DNA of 64,000 nucleotides. It comes from Mesorhizobium sp. AR07 (GTDB taxonomy: Bacteria; Pseudomonadota; Alphaproteobacteria; Rhizobiales; Rhizobiaceae). Under the pieces are notes generated by a model, which saw only the letters and a list, made by a program, of their open reading frames with translations, made no database searches and was not told the DNA's origin. The DNA lies in contig NZ_CP080525.1 of assembly GCF_024746815.1 (NCBI RefSeq), positions 2,914,001 to 2,978,000 on the forward strand, written 5' to 3'. Within the stretch, counting starts at the first letter, position 1. Each line of letters begins with the position of its first letter. This document shows, piece after piece, positions 19,390 through 28,534 of the stretch. The translations under genes were made by a program, and so were the position numbers.

Positions 19390-19421
19390 TTCGTGAATTA
19401 GCTTCTGCCGGAGGCACGTCC

Positions 19422-21233
19422 TTGCTTAATACGTTTACCAGCTATCAGCTTATAGCCAGAGATATCACCAAGTCGATCACCCAGATCAGCAAGCAGCCTG
19501 TGGTCGATCGCGACACCAAATATTATTTGGACAACATCACCAAGGTCAAATCGATCGACGACTTCGTCAACAACGATCGGTTGTTCAAGTATGCCATGAA
19601 GGCCTATGGGCTGGAGGATATGGCCTACGCCAAGGCCTTCATGATCAAGGCACTGAAGGAAGGCGTCTCCGACCCCAACAGCTTTGCCAACAAGCTGACC
19701 GACAAGCGTTATGCCGACTTCGTGTCCGCCTTCAATTTCGCGGCCCGCGGAAGCGCTGCCACAAGCTACAATCCAGCCCAGCAGGGCGTTACCACGAACT
19801 ACGCGCTCCAGGTCGATCTCGGCGCTTCGCCGTCCGGGTTCAGCTACTACCAAGGCGAGACGTCATATTATCTGACCAACGTCTCCAATGTGAAATCCAT
19901 CGACGACCTGATGGGTGACAACCGTCTGCTGACCTACTCGATGGCAGCGTTCGGGCTTGATGCGGCGACCGAACCGCCCGCACGTGTCAGGGCGATGCTC
20001 GAAGGCGGAGTGAGCGATCCCGCCAGTCCCGCCAATCAACTGGCCGACAAGAAATACGCAGCCTTCGTCGCGGCCTTCGACTTCGCCCAGTATGGCGACC
20101 AGGCGACCTCAAGCGACGCGGTCCAGAAGGCAGTTCCGGCGGGATATGTGGCCGGAACTGGACTGGTGCTGGTCAAGCCGAACGCTCAATACATCAAGGG
20201 GGAAGCCGACTACTATGCGGCCAACATCTCCAACGTGAAATCGATCGACGATCTCATGGCGAACAAACGTTTGCTTACCTTCGCCATGGCCTCGTATGGA
20301 TTGGATGCGGCCACCGAAACACCGCAGCAAATCCGCGCCATGCTCACCGGCGGCGTCAGCGATCCCAATAGCCCTGCAAACAGCCTGACCGACAAAAGAT
20401 ATGCCAATTTTGTCTCGGCGTTCAACTTTGCCCAATATGGCGAACAGACGACTTCGAGCGACGCGGTGCAGAAAGATACGCCGAAGCTCTACACCACCGA
20501 GTCGGCGCTTGGCCTCATCAAGCCGAACGCGGACTATATCCAGGCCGAGACGGCCTATTACCTTTCCAACATCACCAAGGTGAAATCCGTTGACGACCTG
20601 ATGGCCGACAGTCGGCTGTATAATTATGCGCTGGCAGCCTACGGGCTGAATCCGGCGACAGAGAAACGGGATCTCATCCAGAGCGTTCTGGCCGGCGGCA
20701 TCCGCGATCCCAACAGCGTCGCCAACAAGCTGACCAACAAAGCCTATGCCGGACTCGCGGCCGCTTTCAACTTCGAGCGGTATGGTGAGGCCGCCACCAC
20801 CTACAATCCGGCACAGCAGCCGACGGTCGACAAATACCTGCGCCAGTCCCTGGAAGAGGATGCGGGCCAGACCAATCAGGGCGTGCGGCTGGCCCTCTAT
20901 TTCCAGCGCAAGGCCCCCACCATCACCAACTGGTACGACGTGTTGGCGGACACGGCTCTTGCCAGCGTCGTGCGCACCGCGCTCGGGCTGCCCGATTCCT
21001 TCGCCACCGCCAACATCGACAAGCAGGTGCAGCTGTTCGAGCAGAAACTCAACATCTCGGATTTCTCCGATCCCGAGAAGCTCGGCAAGTTCCTGACCCG
21101 CTTCACCAGCATGTGGGAGATCAACAACCCGACTTCGTCGGCCGTCGCCTCGGTCAGCGTGCTCTTCGCGCAACCGACCTCGGTCGGTATCTCGACCGAC
21201 CTGATGATGGCCATGCTGAAGCTGAGGTCCTGA
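19422..21233 (+). CDS. DUF1217-like flagellar-cluster protein with four 115-residue repeats
   Basis: A protein of 603 residues from a TTG start that has GGAGG seven bases upstream; no suitable ATG exists. It contains four tandem repeats of exactly 115 residues, each with Y-Y-x(2)-N-(I/V)-x(2)-VKS-(I/V)-DD near its start, followed by RL-x(3)-(A/S)-(M/L)-x-(A/S)-(Y/F)-GL, a (G/R)-(V/I)-x-DP loop, and AF-(N/D)-F-x(3)-G. A fifth, different segment follows (ADTALASVVRTALGLPD, then QLFEQKLNISDFSDP). It matches the DUF1217 proteins of rhizobial flagellar clusters; their function is unknown. No signal peptide, so it may be an export substrate or axial accessory protein. flgF follows seven bases later. 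Confidence 0.82.
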   Translation: MLNTFTSYQLIARDITKSITQISKQPVVDRDTKYYLDNITKVKSIDDFVNNDRLFKYAMKAYGLEDMAYAKAFMIKALKEGVSDPNSFANKLTDKRYADFVSAFNFAARGSAATSYNPAQQGVTTNYALQVDLGASPSGFSYYQGETSYYLTNVSNVKSIDDLMGDNRLLTYSMAAFGLDAATEPPARVRAMLEGGVSDPASPANQLADKKYAAFVAAFDFAQYGDQATSSDAVQKAVPAGYVAGTGLVLVKPNAQYIKGEADYYAANISNVKSIDDLMANKRLLTFAMASYGLDAATETPQQIRAMLTGGVSDPNSPANSLTDKRYANFVSAFNFAQYGEQTTSSDAVQKDTPKLYTTESALGLIKPNADYIQAETAYYLSNITKVKSVDDLMADSRLYNYALAAYGLNPATEKRDLIQSVLAGGIRDPNSVANKLTNKAYAGLAAAFNFERYGEAATTYNPAQQPTVDKYLRQSLEEDAGQTNQGVRLALYFQRKAPTITNWYDVLADTALASVVRTALGLPDSFATANIDKQVQLFEQKLNISDFSDPEKLGKFLTRFTSMWEINNPTSSAVASVSVLFAQPTSVGISTDLMMAMLKLRS

Positions 21234-21240
21234 GAGCATC

Positions 21241-21963
21241 ATGCGGGACAGCCTGTACGTCGCCCTTTCCTCGCAGATCGCGCTCGAGCGCCGCCTCGAC
21301 ACGATCGCCGACAATGTTGCCAACGCCTCGACCATCGGCTTTCGCGCCACCGGCGTGAAGTTCGAGGACGTCGTCTCCGGCACCGGGCCGAAATCTGTAT
21401 CCTTCGCGTCCTCGGGCAAGACCTATCTTTCCGGCGCGCACGGTGCCTTGACCGAGACCGGAAACCCGTTCGATTTCGCCATTCAGGGCGATGCCTGGTT
21501 CGCCATCGATACGCCGGTCGGCACCGTCATGACCCGCGACGGGCGCTTTTCGATGAACGAGAATGGCGAGCTGATGTCGATCGAGGGCCACCCGGTGCTC
21601 GACGCCGGCGGGGCGCCGATCCAGCTCGACCCCCGCAACGGTCCGCCCAAGGCCGGGGCCGACGGTTCGTTGCGCCAGAACGATCAGCTTGTCGGCTCGA
21701 TCGGCCTCTACAATTTCGATCCCGGCGAGAACTTCGTCCGCTACGGCAATTCCGGCATCGTTCCGACGCGCACGCCAGAGCCCGTCACCGATCGCTCCGA
21801 CGTCGGCGTCACCCAGGGTTTTCTCGAAGAGTCCAACGTCAATCCGGTGCTGGAGATCACCCGGCTGATCCAGGTGCAGCGCGCCTTCGAGAACACCGCC
21901 GCGCTGATGCGGCAGACCGCATCCTCCACCGACGAGGCGATCAAGACGCTCGGCTCGAAATAA
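21241..21963 (+). CDS. flgF: Proximal rod protein FlgF
   Basis: A 240-residue axial protein of the proximal rod. It has the N-terminal rod/hook motif (TIADNVANASTIGFRATGVKFEDV) and the C-terminal coiled-coil motif of the family (LIQVQRAFENTAALMRQ). It is one of several related rod/hook proteins here; length and pairing with fliI distinguish it from flgG. It lies directly after the repeat protein and three bases before fliI. Confidence 0.93.
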   Translation: MRDSLYVALSSQIALERRLDTIADNVANASTIGFRATGVKFEDVVSGTGPKSVSFASSGKTYLSGAHGALTETGNPFDFAIQGDAWFAIDTPVGTVMTRDGRFSMNENGELMSIEGHPVLDAGGAPIQLDPRNGPPKAGADGSLRQNDQLVGSIGLYNFDPGENFVRYGNSGIVPTRTPEPVTDRSDVGVTQGFLEESNVNPVLEITRLIQVQRAFENTAALMRQTASSTDEAIKTLGSK

Positions 21964-21966
21964 CCC

Positions 21967-23385
21967 ATGTCGCTCGACCAGCCATCCCTGCGCGCGCCCG
22001 AAAGACAGCTCCAGCCGGCTCCGGAAGACCGGCTTGCCGCGCTGGAGCGGGTCTGGCGGCGTTTCAGCGACACCGAGACGCTGCTCAAGCGCGGCGGCCA
22101 CGTCACCGAAGTCACGTCCACGCACTACAAGGTCCATGGCCTTTCCGACTTCGCCAGGCTGGGCGACATCGTCGAGCAGCGCGGCCTTGCCGGCACGCGC
22201 CGTGGCGAGATCGTCAAGATCGGCCGCGACGAGGTCGTCGTAGCACCCTTCGAACGCAGCGCCGATGCCGGCATCGGTGATGCCGTGTTTCGCCGCGGTC
22301 CGCTCGCGGTGGCGCCGCATGCGACGTGGCGCGGCCGCACCATCGACGCGCTCACCAGGGCGATCGATGGCGGCCAGCCACTGGTCAGGGGTGACGATAT
22401 TTCGGGCGGCGCCCGGACGACGCCCGGCGCCATGGCGCGGCAGCGCGTCGGCACCGCCTTCATGACCGGCGTCAAGGTCATCGACATCTTCACGCCGCTT
22501 TGCTTCGGCCAGCGCCTCGGCATCTTTGCCGGCTCCGGCGTCGGCAAGTCGACGCTGCTCGCCATGCTCGCCGGCGCCGACGCATTCGACACCGTCGTCG
22601 TGGCGCTTATCGGCGAACGCGGCCGCGAAGTGCGCGAATTCCTGGAGGACACCATCGGCGACAGCATGACCAAGACCGTCGCCGTCGTCGCCACCAGCGA
22701 CGAGAGCGCCATGATGCGCCGGCGCGCACCGGACACCGCCATGCGCGTCGCCGAACATTTTCGCGATCAGGGCCATCGCGTGCTTTTGGTGCTGGATTCG
22801 ATCACCCGTTTCGCCCATGCCCTGCGCGAGGTGGCGACCGGAACCGGCGAGCCACCGGTCGCCCGCGGCTATCCGGCCTCGGTGTTCACCGAACTGCCCA
22901 AGCTGCTCGAGCGCGCCGGGCCGGGCGCCGAAGGCCCAGGGATTGAAGGCAGGGGATCGATCACCGCCATCATCTCCGTGCTTGTCGACGGCGACGACCA
23001 CAACGATCCGGTCGCCGATTCCGTGCGCGGCATCCTCGACGGCCATGTCGTGCTCGACCGCGCGATCGCGGAGCAGGGCCGCTATCCGCCCGTCAACCCT
23101 CTGTCGTCGATATCGCGCTTGGCCGGCAAGGCCTGGAGCGTGGAGCAGCGCGCGCTGGTGACGCGCCTGAAATCGATGATCGCCCGCTTCGAGGACACGC
23201 GCGACATCCGTTTGCTGGGCGCCTATCAGGGCGGCGTCGATGCGGAGCTCGACATCGCCGTGCGCCAGGTGCCGCTCATCTACGAGGCGCTGACACAATC
23301 GCCGAAGGACCGCCCGTCGGCCGATCCATTCTCCGATCTCGCCCGCCATCTCAAGAGCAAGCTGAATGCCGATGCAGGAGACTGA
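21967..23385 (+). CDS. fliI: Flagellar export ATPase FliI
   Basis: A 472-residue ATPase of the flagellar type III export apparatus, related to the F1 beta subunit. Walker A is GSGVGKST at about 189-196, and Walker B (HRVLLVLDSITRF) and the ARG(Y) motif (PVARGYPASVFTELPKLLERAG) follow. It unfolds and feeds substrates into the FlhA/FlhB gate. Start three bases after flgF. Likely partners FliH and FliJ are not obvious by name in the window but have candidates at 34815 and 54392. Confidence 0.96.
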   Translation: MSLDQPSLRAPERQLQPAPEDRLAALERVWRRFSDTETLLKRGGHVTEVTSTHYKVHGLSDFARLGDIVEQRGLAGTRRGEIVKIGRDEVVVAPFERSADAGIGDAVFRRGPLAVAPHATWRGRTIDALTRAIDGGQPLVRGDDISGGARTTPGAMARQRVGTAFMTGVKVIDIFTPLCFGQRLGIFAGSGVGKSTLLAMLAGADAFDTVVVALIGERGREVREFLEDTIGDSMTKTVAVVATSDESAMMRRRAPDTAMRVAEHFRDQGHRVLLVLDSITRFAHALREVATGTGEPPVARGYPASVFTELPKLLERAGPGAEGPGIEGRGSITAIISVLVDGDDHNDPVADSVRGILDGHVVLDRAIAEQGRYPPVNPLSSISRLAGKAWSVEQRALVTRLKSMIARFEDTRDIRLLGAYQGGVDAELDIAVRQVPLIYEALTQSPKDRPSADPFSDLARHLKSKLNADAGD

Positions 23386-24157
23386 ACGCCAGTACACCGA
23401 GCGCGTCCTGCGCGAGATGATCGCCGAGGCCAACGCCGCGGAGCAAGCCCGGGCCGACGAAGCCAGGCGTGTCAAGGCAAAGGCTGCCCGCGCCATAGCC
23501 GCGAAGGCCGAGGCTGTTCTGGCCAGAGCTGCCAAGCCAACCCTGCCCAGGGCTCTCCAGGCAGAGGCTGGCGAGATGACACAAGCCAGCCGCGACTCGC
23601 TGATCGACGGCCTGTTCCCGCTCGTCGAATGGCCGCAGCCGCCAAAGGCGCAGTTTCCCAGGCTGAAAAAGAAGTCCGACCGGCGCAGTGATTTCGTCGT
23701 TGCCGCGCTCGGCCTCACGCTCGGGCTGATCTGCGCCCTGTTTCCCTGGTACATCTTCTTCAACCAGGAACAGTTTGGCGTCCAGGCGATCAAGTTCGGC
23801 GGTACCGGCACCAATTCGGGACGGGCGGGCGGCGGCGTGGTCGCCCAACGCAGCGCGCCGTTGACGGCAAAGGACGTTCCGGCGGCCGATCTCGATCTGC
23901 TTGCCACGGGAACCGTGCAGGATGATGCCAATCCCGCGCCGGCACCCGACGAGCAACCCTTTCCGGCCGATGCCGCGAAATTCCGCATGGTTCATGTCGC
24001 CAATGGCCGCGCCATGATCGAGGACGATGCAGGACTATGGATCGTCCAGCGCGGTTCGATATTGCCGGACTCCAGTCAGGTGTCTTCCATCGAGCAGCGC
24101 AACGGCAAATGGGTCATGGTCACCAGCACCGACCAGGTGATCGAACTCTCCAGGTAG
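23366..24157 (+). CDS. Uncharacterised single-helix membrane protein of the flagellar cluster
   Basis: A 263-residue protein overlapping the end of fliI by 20 bases. The first 70 residues are an Ala/Glu/Arg-rich helix, a single membrane helix lies near 112-132 (AALGLTLGLICALFPWYIFF), and about 130 residues follow on the far side, ending in a small beta domain (FRMVHVANGRAMIEDDAGLW). An internal ATG at 23576 would remove the charged helix and the overlap. Its place between fliI and flgB suggests a motility role. It has no recognised domain; a FliO-like or basal-body accessory role is possible but unproven. Confidence 0.7.
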   Translation: MPMQETERQYTERVLREMIAEANAAEQARADEARRVKAKAARAIAAKAEAVLARAAKPTLPRALQAEAGEMTQASRDSLIDGLFPLVEWPQPPKAQFPRLKKKSDRRSDFVVAALGLTLGLICALFPWYIFFNQEQFGVQAIKFGGTGTNSGRAGGGVVAQRSAPLTAKDVPAADLDLLATGTVQDDANPAPAPDEQPFPADAAKFRMVHVANGRAMIEDDAGLWIVQRGSILPDSSQVSSIEQRNGKWVMVTSTDQVIELSR

Positions 24158-24189
24158 ACCGTCTCGGGCTTGCGGCCATCCGCAAGGTC

Positions 24190-24212
24190 CGCGCAAGACT
24201 GACGGCCTAGTC
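24190..24212 (+). promoter_or_regulatory. Candidate flagellar promoter box upstream of flgB
   Basis: CGCGCAAG-N10-TAGTC in the 80-base gap before flgB; the TA lies 30 bases from the ATG. Same bipartite box as upstream of the other flagellar units. Confidence 0.45.
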
Positions 24213-24237
24213 TTCGGGAACCTGCTCGGAGATTCCC

Positions 24238-24618
24238 ATGGAGCCCGTTTCCCTTTTCGACCTCGCCACCAAGCAAGCGCAATGGCTGGCCGTGCGCCAG
24301 TCCGCCATCGCCGGCAACATCGCCAACGCCAACACGCCGGGCTACACGGCAAACGATGTCGAGCCGTTCGAAAAGGTGCTCGATCGCACCGCGGTGTCGC
24401 TGCAGGCCACCGAGGCCGGTCATCTCGGCAACGCCGCGACCAATGCCGGCTTCGCCATCAAGCCGCAGCAGGATGACGGCGTGGTCATGCCGTCCAAGAA
24501 CTCGGTCGTGCTGGAAGACCAGTTAATGAAGGCCGGCGAGGTGCGGCGCTCCTTCGAGCTCAACACGGCGATCGTCAAGGCGTTTCATTCGATGATGATG
24601 ATGGCGGTGAAGAGCTGA
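24238..24618 (+). CDS. flgB: Proximal rod protein FlgB
   Basis: A 126-residue rod protein with the typical motif [20 protein letters not shown] and a C-terminal helix ([29 protein letters not shown]). Length is normal. It begins a ten-gene run to fliP, with flgC two bases downstream. Confidence 0.95.
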   Translation: MEPVSLFDLATKQAQWLAVRQSAIAGNIANANTPGYTANDVEPFEKVLDRTAVSLQATEAGHLGNAATNAGFAIKPQQDDGVVMPSKNSVVLEDQLMKAGEVRRSFELNTAIVKAFHSMMMMAVKS

Positions 24619-24619
24619 C

Positions 24620-25036
24620 ATGGATGCGCTGACCGCAGCCCTCAAAGTCGCAGCATCCGGCCTCGGCGCTCAGTCGGAGCGCTTGCGTGTCGTTTCGGAA
24701 AACCTGGCCAACGCCCAGTCGACCGGTACGGCGCCAGGTTCCGATCCGTATCGCCGCAAGACCATCAGCTTCGTCTCCGAGCTCGACCGGACCTCCGGCA
24801 GCTCGACGGTCGCGGTCAACTCCATCGATCGCGATCCCAGTGACTTTCCGGTCGAGTTCCAGCCCGGCAACGAGGCCGCCGACGACAAGGGCTACGTCAA
24901 GATGCCCAACGTCAATTTGCTGATCGAAATGGCCGACATGACCGAGGCCAACCGCTCCTATGAAGCCAATCTTCAGGTCGTCAAGCAGGCGCGCGACCTG
25001 ATTTCCATGACCATTGACCTGATGAGGAACCAGTAA
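24620..25036 (+). CDS. flgC: Proximal rod protein FlgC
   Basis: A 138-residue rod protein. The N-terminal motif [24 protein letters not shown] and the C-terminal motif [15 protein letters not shown] are those of FlgC. It lies two bases after flgB, and its stop codon shares one base with the fliE start (TAATG). Confidence 0.95.
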   Translation: MDALTAALKVAASGLGAQSERLRVVSENLANAQSTGTAPGSDPYRRKTISFVSELDRTSGSSTVAVNSIDRDPSDFPVEFQPGNEAADDKGYVKMPNVNLLIEMADMTEANRSYEANLQVVKQARDLISMTIDLMRNQ

Positions 25037-25362
25037 TGATCAGCGGTATCGGAGCCCTTCAGTTCAAGTCGTCGATCGGCGGCGACGACGCGGTGACAAG
25101 CCTGCTCCAGGGCGGCGCGACACCATCGGCGGGTGGTAACATCGGCACCTCTTTCGCCGAGGCGCTGAGCCAGGCAGCCTCCAAGACCGTCAACACGCTG
25201 CAGAATGCCGAGCAGGTGTCGATGCAGGCGCTCAAGGGCGACGCCGATACCCGTCAGGTGGTCGACGCCGTGATGAGCGCGCAGCAGGCGCTTCAGACCG
25301 CCGTCGCCATCCGCGACAAGGTGGTTTCCGCCTATCTCGAAATCAGTCGAATGGGCATCTGA
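25036..25362 (+). CDS. fliE: Basal-body protein FliE
   Basis: A 108-residue protein that joins the MS ring to the proximal rod. It has the family's C-terminal helix ([38 protein letters not shown]) and the usual position after flgC. It is one of the first exported proteins. Confidence 0.94.
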   Translation: MISGIGALQFKSSIGGDDAVTSLLQGGATPSAGGNIGTSFAEALSQAASKTVNTLQNAEQVSMQALKGDADTRQVVDAVMSAQQALQTAVAIRDKVVSAYLEISRMGI

Positions 25363-25373
25363 GGAATTCCGCC

Positions 25374-26162
25374 ATGAAAGCACTCGCCATCGCCGCCACC
25401 GGCATGAATGCCCAGCAGACAAATCTGGAAGTCATCGCCAACAACATCGCCAACATCAACACCACCGGCTACAAGCGCGCACGCGCCGAATTCTCCGACC
25501 TGCTCTACCAGGTCGACCGCACGCAGGGCGTGCCCAACCGCGCCAACGCCTCGCTGGTGCCGGAGGGCGTCTCGATCGGCCTCGGCGTCAAGACGACGGC
25601 CGTGCGCAACGTGCACACCCAGGGCGAACTGACCAGCACCGGCAACAGCTTCGACATGGCCCTGACCGGCAGGGGCTGGTTCCAGGTCGAGGGCGCCGAC
25701 GGCGGCACCCTCTACAGCCGCGCCGGCGCCTTCAACACCAACGCCACCGGCCAGCTGGTGACGGTCGACGGCGCCACTGTCATTCCGGCCATCACCGTTC
25801 CCACCGACGCCGTCGAGGTCATCGTCAACAAAACGGGACAGGTCTTCGCCCGCATCGACGGCCAGACCAACCTGCAGACCCTCGGTCAGCTTCAGATCGC
25901 CAACTTCGCCAACGAGGCGGGCCTGGCGCCGCTCGGCGACAATCTGTTCAAGGAAACCACGGCTTCCGGTCCGGCGAATGTCGGCGTGCCGGGCGATCCC
26001 GGCTTTGCCACCATCCAGCAGGGCTACCTCGAGGCCTCCAACGTCGACCCGGTCAAGGAAATCACCGAGCTGATCTCGGCGCAGCGCGCCTATGAGATGA
26101 ACTCCAAGGTCATCCAGGCTGCCGACGACATGGCCTCCGTCGTTTCCAAGAACATCAGGTAA
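25374..26162 (+). CDS. flgG: Distal rod protein FlgG
   Basis: A 262-residue distal rod protein, the standard length. The N-terminus ([20 protein letters not shown] followed by [15 protein letters not shown]) and C-terminus ([20 protein letters not shown]) are diagnostic. It is followed by flgA and flgI, the P-ring genes. Confidence 0.96.
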   Translation: MKALAIAATGMNAQQTNLEVIANNIANINTTGYKRARAEFSDLLYQVDRTQGVPNRANASLVPEGVSIGLGVKTTAVRNVHTQGELTSTGNSFDMALTGRGWFQVEGADGGTLYSRAGAFNTNATGQLVTVDGATVIPAITVPTDAVEVIVNKTGQVFARIDGQTNLQTLGQLQIANFANEAGLAPLGDNLFKETTASGPANVGVPGDPGFATIQQGYLEASNVDPVKEITELISAQRAYEMNSKVIQAADDMASVVSKNIR

Positions 26163-26165
26163 CGG

Positions 26166-26705
26166 ATGATGTCCATGCCGATCTCCTGCCCCGCATTCCG
26201 CCGCACCGCGCTCGTCCTTGCGCTGGTGGCCGGCGGCATGCCGGCTTTCGCCCAGGAGTCGACAAACCAATCGACAGGCCAATCGGCCACTCAGATCGCC
26301 GGCAATCAACCTGCCAGCGAGGTTGTATTGATCCCCAATCGGGTCATCTATCCCGGCGAGACCATCCAGCTCGCCGCCCTGAAACAGGTGACCCTCATTG
26401 CCGGCAAGCACAAGCCCGACGCGGTCGCCACGCGGGCCGAGGAACTCGACGGCAAGATCGCCAAGCGCACGCTGCTGCCCGGCCGCTACATCCCCTCCGC
26501 CGCCATCCGCGAGGCCTGGCTGGTCGAACAGGGCGCGTCGGTGCAGGTCTTCTTCATCGCCGGCGGGCTGACGATCTCGGCCACCGCCGTGACATTGCAG
26601 CCAGGTGCTGCCGGCGACCTCGTCAAGGTTCGCAACATCGACAGCGGCAAGGTCCTGTCCGGCACCGTGATGGCCGACGGAACCATCCAGGTCAGCGCTT
26701 CATGA
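26166..26705 (+). CDS. flgA: P-ring assembly chaperone FlgA
   Basis: A 179-residue periplasmic chaperone for FlgI. The N-terminus has a signal peptide ending near AFAQE. The mature part has the SAF-type beta-clip domain (VLIPNRVIYPGETIQLAAL, GRYIPSAAIREAWLVEQG, VQVFFIAGGLTISATAVTL). It is somewhat short for FlgA but of the size usual in rhizobia. Two adjacent starts are possible (26166 or 26169). The stop overlaps the flgI start. Confidence 0.92.
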   Translation: MMSMPISCPAFRRTALVLALVAGGMPAFAQESTNQSTGQSATQIAGNQPASEVVLIPNRVIYPGETIQLAALKQVTLIAGKHKPDAVATRAEELDGKIAKRTLLPGRYIPSAAIREAWLVEQGASVQVFFIAGGLTISATAVTLQPGAAGDLVKVRNIDSGKVLSGTVMADGTIQVSAS

Positions 26706-27943
26706 TGCGCGCGCTTGCCCTGATATTGACAGCCGTGCTCGGCCTGCAGCCGGCGCTGGCCGACGGCCTGACACCCAAGGCCAAGCGCGATCTCGCCGCC
26801 AAGAATGGCGGCGTCTACGACGATCCCGAATACAATCCGGCCACCACCAGCCGCATGTTCCGGGTTTCGTCCGGACCGAGCTCGCTGCCGCCGGGCCAGG
26901 TCGCTTCGCGCATCAAGGACATCGCCCAGCTGCAGAGTTCGCGCGACAACCAGCTGGTCGGCTACGGCCTAGTCATCGGGCTTGCCGGATCGGGCGACAG
27001 CCTGCGCAACTCGCCATTCACCGAACAGTCGATCCGCGCCATGCTCGAAAATCTCGGCATCGCCACAGAAGGCGGCAGCGCGCGCGCCAAGAACGTCGCC
27101 GCTGTCATCGTCACCGCCAACATGCCGCCTTACGTGCAGTCGGGCGCCCGCATCGACATCGACGTCTCCTCGATGGGCGACGCGACCTCGCTCGCCGGCG
27201 GCACGCTGATCATGACGCCGCTGAAGGCGGCGGACGGCGAGATCTATGCCGTCGGCCAGGGCTCGGTCATCGTTTCCGGCTTCACCGCCAAGGGACAGGC
27301 CGAGCAGCTGACGCAAGGCGTGCCGACCGCCGGCCGGGTGCCGAACGGCGCCATCGTCGAGCGCGCGGTTCAGGTCGAATTCGACGATCAGGCGACGCTG
27401 ACGCTGCAATTGCGCAATCCCGATTTCTCGACCGCCATCCGCATCGCGGACGCCATCAACGACTATACCAGCCAGCGCTTCGGCATGCGCGTGGCCGCCG
27501 AGCGCGATTCGCGCACCGTGCAGATCAAAAGGCCGAAGGGTGTTTCAGCGGCCCGCTTCTATGCCGAGATCGAGAACCTGGTGGTCGAATCCGATACGCC
27601 GGCCCGTGTCGTCATCGACGAGCGCACCGGCACCATCGTCATCGGCAACGACGTCAAGATCTCGCGGGTCGCCATCAGCCACGGCACGCTGACGGTGCGC
27701 ATCACCGAAACGCCGCGCATCGTCCAGCCCGAGCCTTTCTCCAAGGGCGTGACCGCCGTCGAGCCATTCACCGCCATCGACGCCAGCCGGCCCAATGCCC
27801 GCGTCGCCGTGCTTGACGGACCCGATCTTGAAACGCTCGTTTCCGGCCTCAACCGTCTCGGCGTCAAGCCGGACGGCATCATTGCCATTCTGCAGGGCAT
27901 CAAGTCGGCCGGCGCCCTGCAGGCCGACCTGGTTCTGCAATAG
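26702..27943 (+). CDS. flgI: Flagellar P-ring protein FlgI
   Basis: A 413-residue periplasmic ring protein that forms the bushing in the peptidoglycan layer. A signal peptide ends near ALADG. The conserved core begins at about residue 67 (ASRIKDIAQLQSSRDNQLVG) and continues to the end (VLDGPDLETLVSGLNRLGVK). About 45 extra residues lie between the signal peptide and the core; most FlgI proteins are about 370 long. The start codon overlaps the flgA stop. Confidence 0.95.
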   Translation: MMRALALILTAVLGLQPALADGLTPKAKRDLAAKNGGVYDDPEYNPATTSRMFRVSSGPSSLPPGQVASRIKDIAQLQSSRDNQLVGYGLVIGLAGSGDSLRNSPFTEQSIRAMLENLGIATEGGSARAKNVAAVIVTANMPPYVQSGARIDIDVSSMGDATSLAGGTLIMTPLKAADGEIYAVGQGSVIVSGFTAKGQAEQLTQGVPTAGRVPNGAIVERAVQVEFDDQATLTLQLRNPDFSTAIRIADAINDYTSQRFGMRVAAERDSRTVQIKRPKGVSAARFYAEIENLVVESDTPARVVIDERTGTIVIGNDVKISRVAISHGTLTVRITETPRIVQPEPFSKGVTAVEPFTAIDASRPNARVAVLDGPDLETLVSGLNRLGVKPDGIIAILQGIKSAGALQADLVLQ

Positions 27944-27946
27944 GCG

Positions 27947-28534
27947 ATGCCGATGACCCGTTCCCTCGCTTCCAACGAAAGACGCCGCCCCGCCGCAATC
28001 CTGCTCGCGGCCGCCCTTGTCGCCGCCATGGCCTTTGCCGGCGGCATCGCACGCGCAGAGGACGCAGTTCGCCAGGTCCTCCCGGGAGCCCCGGCCGCTG
28101 AGCCGCCGCAGCAATTGACGCGGGAAAAGGCGCCGGATCAAAGCGAGATCGAGCGCTTCTGCTCCAACATCGCCGACGCGGCGCGCGACCGCCGCTATAC
28201 CTTGCAGGCGGAGGAACTGAAACAGCTGCAGGCTGGCATCGACCAGCGCATGAAAGCGCTGGACGAAAAGAAGGCCGAATACGAGACCTGGCTGAAGCGG
28301 CGCGAGGTTTTCCTGGCCCGGGCCGAGGACGGCGTCGTCCAGATCTATGCCGGCATGAAGCCCGACGCCGCCGCCGAGCGCCTGGCCATCGTCAATGCCG
28401 ATCTGGCGGCGGCCATATTGATGAAGCTCGATTCCCGTAAGGCGAGCGTCATCCTCAACGAAATGGACCAGAAGGCGGCGGCGACGCTCACCGGCATCAT
28501 GGCCAGCGCGGCCCGAAGGGTAGATCCGTCATGA
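27947..28534 (+). CDS. motE: MotE-like periplasmic chaperone
   Basis: A 195-residue exported protein: an N-terminal hydrophobic segment (AILLAAALVAAMAFAGGIARAED), a long charged helix (KQLQAGIDQRMKALDEKKAEYETWLKRRE) and a C-terminal MgtE-N-like region (MKPDAAAERLAIVNADLAAAILMKLDSRKASVILNEMD). In Sinorhizobium the gene at this place between flgI and flgH is motE, the chaperone of the stator-associated protein MotC. The stop overlaps the flgH start. Confidence 0.88.
   Translation: MPMTRSLASNERRRPAAILLAAALVAAMAFAGGIARAEDAVRQVLPGAPAAEPPQQLTREKAPDQSEIERFCSNIADAARDRRYTLQAEELKQLQAGIDQRMKALDEKKAEYETWLKRREVFLARAEDGVVQIYAGMKPDAAAERLAIVNADLAAAILMKLDSRKASVILNEMDQKAAATLTGIMASAARRVDPS

Noticed and set aside
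21154..23988. Very long minus-strand open frame (944 codons) opposite flgF-fliI
   Set aside because: It is antisense to clearly coding genes, has arginine/alanine/glycine-rich shadow composition and no recognisable domain; long antisense frames are common in GC-rich DNA.
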